Shown here piece after piece: positions 34,569-42,702 of a stretch of DNA of 64,000 nt. The notes under the pieces are model-generated. The model saw nothing but the letters and a program-made list of their open reading frames with translations. It made no database searches and had not been told where the DNA came from. Source of the stretch: Oceanihabitans sp. 2_MG-2023. Its GTDB lineage: Bacteria; Bacteroidota; Bacteroidia; Flavobacteriales; Flavobacteriaceae. The stretch covers positions 248,001-312,000 of the forward strand of contig NZ_JAUOQT010000002.1 in assembly GCF_030547245.1 (NCBI RefSeq). The letters run 5' to 3'. Position 1 is the first letter of the stretch. Each line of letters begins with the position of its first letter. Both the position numbers and the translations under genes were made by a program.

Positions 34569-37286
34569 ATGAAGAAAGCTTTAAAAATTATTGGTATAAC
34601 TTTACTTATTATTTTGGCACTATTAGTTGCCATTCCTTTTATGTTTAAATCTCAAATTAAGGATATGGTAAAACAATTTATTAACGAAAACATGAATGCT
34701 AAAGTAGAGTTTAGCGATGTAAGCCTGAGTCTTATTAGTAGTTTTCCACAAGCTCATGTTAGTGTAAACGATTTAGTTATTACCAATTTCGAACCTTTTA
34801 AAGACGAAACTTTTGCTACAGCAAAGTCTATTACTTTCGATATGTCTGTAAAGGAATTATTAAAAAAAGCAGACGAAGGGCCACTTTTAGTAAATGCAAT
34901 TAACGTAAACGAGGCTTTATTAACATTAAAAACGAACAAATTTGGTGATGTAAATTACGATATAGTAAAAGAAAATGAGAACCAAAACAATAGCGTCACA
35001 GAAGACGAACAAAGTTTCCGTTTTGACATTGAAGATTATGCTATTAAAAATAGTGCATTTACGTATCTAGACGAAAAATCGAACACCACATTTTATATAA
35101 CAGAATTAAACCATTCTGGAAAAGGAACTTTCTCTGAAGATGTTTCTGAATTAGACACAAACACAGAAGCTAGAGTTAGCTTAAGCCTAGACAGCACACA
35201 GTACTTAAACAATAACACGATTAAACTAGATGCTATAATTGGTCTAGATTTAGAAAATAGCAAATACACTTTTAAAGAAAATAAAGCAATTATAAATCAG
35301 TTACCAATAGCATTTCAAGGTTTTTTTCAAATGGTAGACGAAGGTCAAAACATCGATCTTTCTTTTGAAAACACTGGATCCGATTTTAAAGATTTTCTTG
35401 CTATAATTCCAGAAGCATATTCAAAAAACATTGAAAACGTTGCAACAACAGGAACCTTTAAAGTAAAAGGTAATATTAAAGGATTAAGCAGTGACACCAC
35501 AATTCCTACTTTAGATATTAATGTAGTATCTAATAACGCATCTTTTAAATATCCTGATTTACCTAAAAGCGTAGAAAACATTGTTATAAATGCATCGTTA
35601 AAAAATGACGATGGAAATATAGACAACACCTATTTAGATTTAAAAACCTTAAACTTCAAAATAGATGAAGATGTATTTCAATCTTCAGCAACCCTAAAAA
35701 ACATTACTAAAAACATATTAGTTAACGCTAATATTGATGGTGTTTTAAACCTGGCAAATATTACAAAAGCGTATCCTGTAGAATTAGAAAAAGAACTAAG
35801 CGGAATTTTAAAAGCAAAGCTAAATACTTCTTTTGATTGGAATGCCATAGAAACAAATGCATACCAACGAATTAAAAACAATGGTAATGTTAGTGTTAGT
35901 GAATTTATATTCTCTAGTGAAGATATGGTAAACCCGATTCACATTTCTAAAGCAGACATTCACTTTAATCCCGGAACGGTTTCATTAGATAGCTTTGATG
36001 CCAAAACAGGCTCTAGTGACCTAAACGCTACAGGAACGATTAATAATTTATTAGGCTTTTTATTAAGTGATGGAAAATTGAAAGGAAATTTTGATGTCAA
36101 GTCTAACACTTTTGCCGTTAATGATTTTATGGTTGCAGAAACCGAAACAACGACAAAAAACAAAAAAACTACTCCTGAGGAATCTCTTAAAATCCCAGCA
36201 TTTTTAGATTGCACGATTCAAGCAGATGCAAAAACGGTTTTATATGATAATTTAACACTAAAAAACGTAAAAGGAAACTTAAAAATTAAAGAGGAACAAG
36301 CAACTTTAGAAAATCTTACATCTAATATTTTTGATGGTGACATTGCAATTTCGGGCTTGATAGACACCAAAAGCAAAACACCTCTTTTTAATATGAATCT
36401 AGGTATTGCAAATTTTGATATTTCACAATCCTTTAAAGATTTAGAGTTACTACAAAGTTTAGCACCAATTGCCAAAATTTTACAAGGAAAACTAAATACT
36501 ACCATAAATCTTTCTGGTGTTTTAAACGAAGAATTTACACCAGATTTATCTTCAGTTTCTGGTAATGCATTAGCAGAATTATTGACTACAGATATCTCTT
36601 CAGAAAGCGCCCCTTTAATAAGCAAATTAAATGGTGCTTTTAATTTTATAGATTTTGAAAAACTAGATTTAAAAGACCTAAAAACGAAACTAGATTTTAA
36701 TGACGGTAAAGTAAACATTAAACCATTTGATATAAAATATGAAGACATAAAAATCACAGTAGATGGTTCTCATGGCTTCAACAAAAGCATGGCATACAAT
36801 GCCGTTTTACAAGTACCAGCGAAATACTTAGGTAGCGAAATAAACCAACTTATTGGTAAAATAAACGATCCTGCTGTTGAAAAAATAACCATCCCAGTAA
36901 CGGCAACAATTGGTGGAACATTTACATCGCCAACAGTAAAAACAGATTTAAAAAGTGGTATTACTAACCTTACAAAACAGTTAATTGAAATACAAAAGCA
37001 AAAACTTTTAAACCAAGGCTCTCAGCAATTACAAGATTTAATTGGTGATGCTATTGGAGAAAACAACCCAAAAAACGATTCGACAAAAACACAAACTACA
37101 AACCCAATAAAAAATGTACTGACGGATATTATTGGAGGAAACAATTCGAACACCAATACTACAGATACTACAAACACGCAAACAACACCAAAAAAACCAA
37201 CTGTTGAAGAAGGAGTGAAAGATTTATTAGGCGGACTTTTGGGAGGAAAAAAGAAACAAGAGACTAAAAAAGACTCCATAGAATAA
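34569..37286 (+). CDS. AsmA-like outer-membrane biogenesis protein
   Basis: 905 residues. Single N-terminal membrane helix (IIGITLLIILALLVAIPFMF), then an AsmA N-terminal region (DVSLSLISSFPQAHVSVNDL) and a long repeated beta-rich body of the RBG/chorein-like kind, typical of AsmA/YhdP proteins thought to carry phospholipids between membranes. The C-terminal AsmA-2 part includes GNALAELLTTDISSESAPLI and LQVPAKYLGSEINQLIG. The last ~90 residues are low-complexity (N/T-rich) ending in a glycine-leucine turn and lysine-rich tail. The specific function in this organism is unknown. Confidence 0.88.
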   Translation: MKKALKIIGITLLIILALLVAIPFMFKSQIKDMVKQFINENMNAKVEFSDVSLSLISSFPQAHVSVNDLVITNFEPFKDETFATAKSITFDMSVKELLKKADEGPLLVNAINVNEALLTLKTNKFGDVNYDIVKENENQNNSVTEDEQSFRFDIEDYAIKNSAFTYLDEKSNTTFYITELNHSGKGTFSEDVSELDTNTEARVSLSLDSTQYLNNNTIKLDAIIGLDLENSKYTFKENKAIINQLPIAFQGFFQMVDEGQNIDLSFENTGSDFKDFLAIIPEAYSKNIENVATTGTFKVKGNIKGLSSDTTIPTLDINVVSNNASFKYPDLPKSVENIVINASLKNDDGNIDNTYLDLKTLNFKIDEDVFQSSATLKNITKNILVNANIDGVLNLANITKAYPVELEKELSGILKAKLNTSFDWNAIETNAYQRIKNNGNVSVSEFIFSSEDMVNPIHISKADIHFNPGTVSLDSFDAKTGSSDLNATGTINNLLGFLLSDGKLKGNFDVKSNTFAVNDFMVAETETTTKNKKTTPEESLKIPAFLDCTIQADAKTVLYDNLTLKNVKGNLKIKEEQATLENLTSNIFDGDIAISGLIDTKSKTPLFNMNLGIANFDISQSFKDLELLQSLAPIAKILQGKLNTTINLSGVLNEEFTPDLSSVSGNALAELLTTDISSESAPLISKLNGAFNFIDFEKLDLKDLKTKLDFNDGKVNIKPFDIKYEDIKITVDGSHGFNKSMAYNAVLQVPAKYLGSEINQLIGKINDPAVEKITIPVTATIGGTFTSPTVKTDLKSGITNLTKQLIEIQKQKLLNQGSQQLQDLIGDAIGENNPKNDSTKTQTTNPIKNVLTDIIGGNNSNTNTTDTTNTQTTPKKPTVEEGVKDLLGGLLGGKKKQETKKDSIE

Positions 37287-37337
37287 AAAAGAAACAAAAA
37301 AAAGTAAATAAATATTATAAAATAAGAATAATTAATT

Positions 37338-37345
37338 TACTTTTG
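37338..37345 (+). promoter_or_regulatory. Putative -7 box of rpsU
   Basis: TACTTTTG, 22 nt before the rpsU ATG, fits TAnnTTTG. The -33 position is not a good match. Confidence 0.5.
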
Positions 37346-37367
37346 CATCCACAATTAAAGAATCATT

Positions 37368-37562
37368 ATGTTAAGAATAGAAATAAAAGAAGGCGAAAAT
37401 ATAGAACGTGCTTTAAAACGTTACAAGCGTAAACACAGAAATGTGAAAGTAATGCAGAACTTAAGAGAAAACCAGTTTTTCACTAAACCATCTGTTAAAC
37501 GTAGAAGACAAATACAAAAAGCATCTTATATTCAAGGTTTAAGAGACGCTGAAGATATTTAG
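37368..37562 (+). CDS. rpsU: 30S ribosomal protein S21
   Basis: 64 residues, highly basic: EGENIERALKRYKRKHRN, VKVMQNLRENQFF and KPSVKRRRQIQKA are bS21 hallmarks. It binds near the 3' end of 16S rRNA and affects initiation; in Bacteroidota bS21 is reported to take part in sequestering the anti-Shine-Dalgarno sequence, consistent with the scarcity of Shine-Dalgarno sequences in this window. Single gene with its own terminator. Confidence 0.97.
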   Translation: MLRIEIKEGENIERALKRYKRKHRNVKVMQNLRENQFFTKPSVKRRRQIQKASYIQGLRDAEDI

Positions 37563-37586
37563 TAGTTACTTCTTTTTTAATATATA

Positions 37587-37619
37587 AAAAAACACGCTTT
37601 CGTTGAAAGCGTGTTTTTT
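37587..37619. terminator. Bidirectional terminator after rpsU
   Basis: 15-bp perfect stem (AAAAAACACGCTTTC / GAAAGCGTGTTTTTT) with loop GTT, between convergent rpsU and the DUF2797 gene. Confidence 0.92.
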
Positions 37620-37626
37620 GTTTGCC

Positions 37627-38421
37627 TTAATCTACCTTAATTTCGACAACCAAACCTTCATTAGATCTTACATTAAAAACGGTTTGATCTTCAAAAATCA
37701 GGTACTGTCCTTTTACACCTACTAATTTCCCGGTGTACTTTTTTTCCTTTTTAATATTTAAACTTTTAGGTTTTAAAGGGTATTGTAATACAGGGAACTC
37801 AATATTCGTTTCTGTATTCGTTGCAATAAAATACTGCTGTGCTTCTTCTGGAATAAAAACTTTTAATCGCTCACGCCATTCTACTAGGTTTTCATCTGCA
37901 ATATCATTTTTTAACATGGTTCTCCAATTGGTTTTATCTGCTACATGCTCTTTTAAAGCAACTTCAGTAATTCCTGCTAAATATCTATTTGGAACCTCAA
38001 CAATTTCTATAGCTTCATGTGCTCCTTGATCTATCCAACGTGTTGGTACTTGGCTTTTTCTAGTAACTCCTACTTTTACATTACTAGAATTTGCTAAATA
38101 CACAATATGAGGCTGCAATTGTACTTTCTTTTCGTATACTAAATCTCTATCTTCTTTATCTAGATGCGCTGTACTTAATTCTGGACGTATAATCCAATCT
38201 GCTGCTTGCGGAATGTCAAAAAAACAACTCTTACAAAAACCTTGTCTGTAAATTTCCTTATTTAAACCACAGTGTAAACATTGGTATTTAACAAACTTAA
38301 TGTCTAAGATTTTACCTAGCAACTGGTTCATATTCAAGAAATCACTTTCAAACACTAAATAATATTGAATGGGCTGCGCGAATTCGGTTTCCATTTTTGT
38401 TAAAACACCTTGGTAGAACAT
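37627..38421 (-). CDS. DUF2797 protein with zinc ribbon
   Basis: 264 residues. A zinc-ribbon-like C-x2-C ... C-x2-C (QCLHCGLNKEIYRQGFCKSC, about residues 48-67) is followed by PQAADWIIRPELSTAHLDKE and by VYLANSSNVKVGVTRKSQVP and RWIDQGAHEAIEIVEVPNRY, typical of DUF2797. That second part resembles GIY-YIG-like T5orf172-type folds (VGVTR...RWIDQGA). Function is unknown. Divergent from the GH3 protein gene. Confidence 0.85.
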   Translation of the reverse strand: MFYQGVLTKMETEFAQPIQYYLVFESDFLNMNQLLGKILDIKFVKYQCLHCGLNKEIYRQGFCKSCFFDIPQAADWIIRPELSTAHLDKEDRDLVYEKKVQLQPHIVYLANSSNVKVGVTRKSQVPTRWIDQGAHEAIEIVEVPNRYLAGITEVALKEHVADKTNWRTMLKNDIADENLVEWRERLKVFIPEEAQQYFIATNTETNIEFPVLQYPLKPKSLNIKKEKKYTGKLVGVKGQYLIFEDQTVFNVRSNEGLVVEIKVD

Positions 38422-38463
38422 AAAAAAAAGTCTTATTTTTAAACTTTTAAAGATAATATAAAT

Positions 38464-39978
38464 ATGCCAATTCCTATAGTCAATTCTATTGCTTCCTGGT
38501 TTTTAAAAAAACGATTTCATCAAATCGAATTGTTTTTAAAATACCCAAATGAAGTACAAACAGAATTACTATTAGATCTTATTGAAACTGCAAAAGACAC
38601 AGAGACAGGCAAACAATATGATTTTGCATCTATAAAAAACTATACACAATTTGCAGAACGAGTTCCTCTTTCTTCTTACGAAGATTTACAGCCTAGCATA
38701 GAACGATCTAGAAAAGGCGAAAATAATATTTTTTGGCCAACACCTATTAAATGGTTTGCAAAATCTAGCGGAACCACAAGTGCTAAAAGTAAATTTATTC
38801 CTGTAAGTTTAGACTCTTTAGAGGATTGCCATTATGCAGCTAGTAAAGATTTACTTTGCATGTATTTAAATAACAATGAAGGTTCTCAGCTTTTTACTGG
38901 AAAAGGTTTACGTCTTGGAGGAAGCAAAGAACTATATAAAGAAAATGGAACCGTTTTTGGAGATTTAAGTGCTATTTTAATAGATAATATGCCTTTTTGG
39001 GCTGAATTTAGCAGCACACCAAGCAACAAAGTTTCGCTTATGAGCGATTGGGAGCACAAAATGCAAGCAATTGTAGACGAAACTATTAACGAAAATGTAA
39101 CCAGTTTAGCTGGTGTACCTTCTTGGATGCTCGTTTTATTAAATAATGTATTAGAAACTACAGGTAAAAATAATTTACATGAAATTTGGCCCAATTTAGA
39201 AGTTTATTTTCATGGTGGAGTAAGCTTTACACCTTACCAAGAGCAATACCAGAATATTTTGCCAAAAAGCACTTTTAAGTATTATGAAATTTATAATGCT
39301 TCGGAAGGATTTTTTGCCATTCAAGATTTAAACAATTCTAGTGAACTCCTTCTAATGCTAGATTATGGGATTTTTTATGAATTTATCCCTATGAAAACCT
39401 ATGGAAGTATTAATGAAAAAATCATACCGCTTGCAGAAGTTGAAATCGGCAAAAACTATGCTGTTGTTATTACTACTAACGCAGGACTATGGCGCTATAA
39501 AATTGGGGATACCGTTAGATTTACCTCCACTAAACCCTACAGAATAAAAGTCTCTGGACGTACAAAACACCATATTAATGTATTTGGTGAAGAGTTAATT
39601 ATTGAAAACGCAGAAGATGCTTTAAAAACGGTTTGTAAAAAAACAAAAGCAGAAATTGTAGACTTTACTGCTGCTCCAGTTTTTATGCAAGGCAAAGAAA
39701 AAGGAGCACACGAATGGCTAATAGAATTTAACAAACTACCCAAAGACATAAACCTATTTAATGAACTGTTTGACAATGCTTTAAAATCTTTAAATTCAGA
39801 CTACGAAGCCAAACGCTACAACAACTTAACGCTTAACAAGCCAACAATTCATGTTGCTAGAGAAAAATTGTTTTATGATTGGCTTAAACAGAACAATAAA
39901 CTTGGAGGGCAACACAAAATACCTAGACTTTCTAATACTAGAAATTACATGGAAGAATTACTAAAACTGAATTACTAA
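38464..39978 (+). CDS. GH3 family acyl-adenylate-forming enzyme
   Basis: 504 residues, bacterial member of the GH3 (auxin-responsive promoter) superfamily. ATP-binding SSGTTSAKSKFIPVS, then SLAGVPSWMLVLLNN, YNASEGFFAIQD and YRIKVSGRTKHHINVFGEEL, the last the conserved motif of the mobile C-terminal lid. Plant GH3 enzymes conjugate hormones to amino acids; bacterial GH3 substrates are largely unknown. Single gene; no partner is apparent. The 194-nt stretch after it contains only an imperfect hairpin around ATACTGATGCAGTAT (40125-40139). Confidence 0.88.
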   Translation: MPIPIVNSIASWFLKKRFHQIELFLKYPNEVQTELLLDLIETAKDTETGKQYDFASIKNYTQFAERVPLSSYEDLQPSIERSRKGENNIFWPTPIKWFAKSSGTTSAKSKFIPVSLDSLEDCHYAASKDLLCMYLNNNEGSQLFTGKGLRLGGSKELYKENGTVFGDLSAILIDNMPFWAEFSSTPSNKVSLMSDWEHKMQAIVDETINENVTSLAGVPSWMLVLLNNVLETTGKNNLHEIWPNLEVYFHGGVSFTPYQEQYQNILPKSTFKYYEIYNASEGFFAIQDLNNSSELLLMLDYGIFYEFIPMKTYGSINEKIIPLAEVEIGKNYAVVITTNAGLWRYKIGDTVRFTSTKPYRIKVSGRTKHHINVFGEELIIENAEDALKTVCKKTKAEIVDFTAAPVFMQGKEKGAHEWLIEFNKLPKDINLFNELFDNALKSLNSDYEAKRYNNLTLNKPTIHVAREKLFYDWLKQNNKLGGQHKIPRLSNTRNYMEELLKLNY

Positions 39979-40157
39979 ATAGAAAGACATTATTTTTTTA
40001 AGTAGTTAATCGGAAAAAAAAACATTCTATTTAAATACAACGAGTATTAACTATCCTTTATCTAAAACACAATGTTATTAAATAAATTACAATTACTTTA
40101 GCCTTGCTATTAATCGATTACTATATACTGATGCAGTATTAATTATCGTCCATAAAT

Positions 40158-40186
40158 AAAAACCCAAGTAGATTACTTGGGTTTTT
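40158..40186. terminator. Terminator overlapping the stop codon of the CarH-like gene
   Basis: AAAAACCCAAGTA, loop GAT, TACTTGGGTTTTT. The stop codon of the minus-strand gene is inside the stem; T runs occur on both strands. Confidence 0.85.
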
Positions 40187-41054
40187 TATTTTTTAAGATT
40201 TCAATTAAATCTTCAGGATGCGACAAATATTTCAGCATTTCACTCTCTTTAACACTTTCAAAACTCATGGGATTTCCAGAAACAAGAAGAGGCACACTTT
40301 CTCCTTGTTGTAAAATCGCATCTATTTTACTGGAAATAGATACTTCTGTAGGAGTAACAAACATAGATAGCATAAGCGCTGGTCGAATTTCTGTTACAAC
40401 TTGCTTAATATTCTCAATAGGCACATTTTGCCCTAAATAATATACTTTCCACCCCATCTCTCTGGCAATATAATATGCGAGTAAAAGTCCTATTTCATGA
40501 TGCTCATTTTCTGTTAAAAACATCAATATTTTAGGTGCTTCTTCCTGTGGATAAGGGAGCAAATCTATAGAAGCAAACATTTTTTTCTTAATTAAATTAG
40601 AAATAAAATGCTCTTGTGCTGGCATCACTTTATTAACTCCCCAAAGAACACCAACTTGATTTAGAAATGGATAAATAAGCTCCACAGTAGTAGTCAATAA
40701 ACCTTTTTTAATGATTTGTGTCCTTAAAATCTCATTAAAAGATACCTCATCCATATCCAGCATACTAATAACCAAAGCACTTATTTCATCTTCATAATTC
40801 CCTTTAACAAGGCTATCTATAATGGTTTTATGAATTTCTGCATCAGACATTTTATCTATTTTAGAAATTCTGAAACCATTTCTACTTAACACACTAATGT
40901 TCAATAATTTTTTTAATTGATTATCCGAATAATACCTAATGTTAGTATCTGTACGTTCTGGATCTAAAAAATTATATCTAGTCTCCCATTTACGTAAAGT
41001 ATGCGCTTTTATACCTGTTAAAGTAACAATTTGTGCCATTGTATATCTACTCAT
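40173..41054 (-). CDS. carH: CarH/LitR-like B12-binding photoreceptor repressor (MerR family)
   Basis: 293 residues from the ATG at 41054; an in-frame TTG at 41075 lies in the promoter and is unlikely. Residues 3-70 are a MerR winged helix (YTMAQIVTLTGIKAHTLRKW, ETRYNFLDPERTDTNIRYYS). Residues 80-165 are a helical B12 cap holding W138-x9-E148-H149, the signature around the upper axial face of adenosylcobalamin in CarH. Residues 173-290 are a B12-binding Rossmann domain with E184-x-H186-x-x-G189, His186 being the expected cobalt ligand. CarH tetramers repress in the dark and fall apart in light. The divergent genes are a fasciclin and a full carotenoid set, the standard CarH target. Confidence 0.92.
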   Translation of the reverse strand: MSRYTMAQIVTLTGIKAHTLRKWETRYNFLDPERTDTNIRYYSDNQLKKLLNISVLSRNGFRISKIDKMSDAEIHKTIIDSLVKGNYEDEISALVISMLDMDEVSFNEILRTQIIKKGLLTTTVELIYPFLNQVGVLWGVNKVMPAQEHFISNLIKKKMFASIDLLPYPQEEAPKILMFLTENEHHEIGLLLAYYIAREMGWKVYYLGQNVPIENIKQVVTEIRPALMLSMFVTPTEVSISSKIDAILQQGESVPLLVSGNPMSFESVKESEMLKYLSHPEDLIEILKNKKPK

Positions 41055-41072
41055 GTCTAATAATTTATAAGA

Positions 41073-41080
41073 CAAAGTTA
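41073..41080 (-). promoter_or_regulatory. -7 box of the CarH-like gene
   Basis: Minus-strand TAACTTTG (TAnnTTTG), 18 nt before the ATG at 41054. It overlaps the TAAGACAA half-site, suggesting autoregulation. The -33 element is poor. Confidence 0.5.
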
Positions 41081-41144
41081 AACAAAAAAAACGAATGAAC
41101 TAAAAAAAATAAAAATCAATTTGTCCAACTTATTTTATTTTTTA

Positions 41145-41175
41145 TTTGACAATTATAAATTTTATTATATATTTG
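41145..41175 (+). promoter_or_regulatory. Promoter of the fasciclin-carotenoid unit
   Basis: TTTG (41145-41148), 19-nt spacer, TATATTTG (41168-41175), then 30 nt to the ATG. Excellent match to the Bacteroidota consensus. Half-sites cover both elements. Confidence 0.75.
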
Positions 41176-41205
41176 TCTAAATATTAATTATTAAACTTAG
41201 ACAAT

Positions 41206-42621
41206 ATGAAAACGAAAATCTTTATTATCGCACTTTTTAGTCTATCATTGTTCATAACATCTTGTAGTAATGACGACGACAATAACAACAACTCAACAAC
41301 TACACCTAACATTGTAGAATTAGCATTAGCAACACCAGATTTAAGTTCTTTAGTGGCAGCTCTAAATAGAGCTGATGGAAATCTTACTACAGTTTTAAGT
41401 GGCAGTGGACCTTTTACGGTATTGGCTCCTACCAATGATGCTTTTGCAAATTTTCTAACTGCTAACGGATTTGCTTCTTTAGATGCAGTTCCAACAGACG
41501 TACTAGCTCAAGTACTTTTAAACCATGTAATCATGGCAGATGTATCTTCTAGCGACTTAATATCAATGGGATCTGGTTATACATCAGGAAGCGCTAGCGG
41601 ACCAGATAATTTAAATATCAGCATTTATTTTGATGCAACTAACGGTGTAACTTTTAATAATACAGCAATGGTTACTACAGCAGACGTAAATGCCTCTAAC
41701 GGAACTGTACATATTATAGATACCGTATTAGAATTACCTAGTATAGTAGACCATGCTGTTGCCAACCCATCTTTTTCTAACTTAGTGGCTGCTTTAGGAG
41801 CTGCAGATGGGGATTTAGTTAATGTTCTTAGTACAGATGGACCTTTTACAGTATTAGCGCCAGACAATAATGCCTTTAGCACATTCTTAAATGGTACTGC
41901 TTTAGGAGATGTAGATACTGCTGTACTTTCACAACTTTTACTTAACCATGTAATCATAGGTTCTACAGTTACTTCTAGTGCTTTGGTTGATGCAGGAACA
42001 GGATATACAAATACAGGAGCAACTGGACCTGGAGACAACGCATTAAGTTTGTATTACAACACCTCTAATGGAGTTGTTTTTAATGGAGTCTCTACAGTGA
42101 CACAAGCAGATGTTGTAGGTACTAACGGAATTATACACGCTGTAGATACCGTAATAGATATTCCAACGGTAGTTACTTTCGCTACGGCAGACCCAACATT
42201 TTCTACTTTAGTAGAAGCGTTAACCACTTTAACTCCAGCTACAGATTTTGCTTCCATTTTATCTCGAACTGAAATTGGTAATACAGATATGATAAACCCT
42301 GACTTTACAGTATTTGCTCCAACTAATGATGCTTTTGCATCTTTAGCCGCAATTCCTGCCGAAGGTCCTTTAACACAAGTTCTATTACACCACGTTATTC
42401 AAGAAGCTAATATTACTTCTAGCATGTTAAACAATCCTGGAGATACAACTGCAGGGACTTTAGAAGGTGACAACATCACCATTACACTACCAGGAACTGG
42501 TAACAATATCGCAAATATAACAGATGGCTCTGGAGCTACAGATATTGGTATTATAGCAGTAGATGTACAAGCTGGAAACGGTGTTATACATGTTATAAAT
42601 AAAGTAATGATTAATAACTAA
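41206..42621 (+). CDS. Lipoprotein with three fasciclin (FAS1) domains
   Basis: 471 residues. Lipobox FITSC (Cys22) followed by a short acidic linker (SNDDDNNNN). Three FAS1 domains at about 35-170, 172-310 and 312-470; each has the H1/YH-type motifs (GPFTVLAPTNDAFANFL, VLLNHVIMAD; GPFTVLAPDNNAFSTFL, LLLNHVIIGS; DFTVFAPTNDAFASLA, VLLHHVIQEA). FAS1 proteins mediate adhesion or bind small ligands, and one group of related domains in crustaceans/marine animals binds carotenoids; a pigment link here rests only on position. It is the first gene after the CarH-controlled promoter, 81 nt before crtI. Confidence 0.93.
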   Translation: MKTKIFIIALFSLSLFITSCSNDDDNNNNSTTTPNIVELALATPDLSSLVAALNRADGNLTTVLSGSGPFTVLAPTNDAFANFLTANGFASLDAVPTDVLAQVLLNHVIMADVSSSDLISMGSGYTSGSASGPDNLNISIYFDATNGVTFNNTAMVTTADVNASNGTVHIIDTVLELPSIVDHAVANPSFSNLVAALGAADGDLVNVLSTDGPFTVLAPDNNAFSTFLNGTALGDVDTAVLSQLLLNHVIIGSTVTSSALVDAGTGYTNTGATGPGDNALSLYYNTSNGVVFNGVSTVTQADVVGTNGIIHAVDTVIDIPTVVTFATADPTFSTLVEALTTLTPATDFASILSRTEIGNTDMINPDFTVFAPTNDAFASLAAIPAEGPLTQVLLHHVIQEANITSSMLNNPGDTTAGTLEGDNITITLPGTGNNIANITDGSGATDIGIIAVDVQAGNGVIHVINKVMINN

Positions 42622-42623
42622 CA

Positions 42624-42648
42624 AAAACCAATTCCTCTAATTGGTTTT
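42624..42648 (+). terminator. Hairpin 1 after the fasciclin gene
   Basis: AAAACCAATT (42624-42633), loop CCTCT, AATTGGTTTT (42639-42648). Followed immediately by a stronger hairpin. Confidence 0.7.
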
Positions 42649-42651
42649 CAT

Positions 42652-42688
42652 AAATAAACCGACAACTTTTTTTGTTGTCGGTTTATTT
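42652..42688 (+). terminator. Hairpin 2 between the fasciclin gene and crtI
   Basis: 15-bp stem AAATAAACCGACAAC (42652-42666) / GTTGTCGGTTTATTT (42674-42688) with a T7 loop. It contains GACAA/TTGTC cores like the upstream half-sites. Only 14 nt remain before crtI, leaving no room for a full promoter. Confidence 0.7.
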
Positions 42689-42702
42689 AATTAAATTATG
42701 CA

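Larger units (their letters stand above)
41053..41204. promoter_or_regulatory. Array of six CarH-type half-sites
   Basis: ATGTCTAA (41053-41060), TAAGACAA (41068-41075), TTGTCCAA (41121-41128), TTTGACAA (41145-41152), TTGTCTAA (41173-41180), TTAGACAA (41197-41204). The last four make two inverted pairs, each with starts 24 bp apart. They overlap the fasciclin -33 (41145), its -7 (41168-41175), and the -7 of the regulator (41073-41080). Binding by the adjacent regulator is inferred. Confidence 0.6.

Noticed and set aside
36218-36757. 179-residue minus-strand frame inside the AsmA-like gene
   Set aside because: Antisense shadow of a long conserved-type protein; no motif of its own.
40125-40139. 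ATACTG-ATG-CAGTAT palindrome in the spacer after the GH3 gene
   Set aside because: Isolated, imperfect flanks, no adjacent promoter or T run; not enough to call a feature.
41055-41075. Longer TTG start for the CarH-like gene
   Set aside because: The TTG lies inside the TAACTTTG -7 box; the ATG at 41054 aligns with MerR starts.
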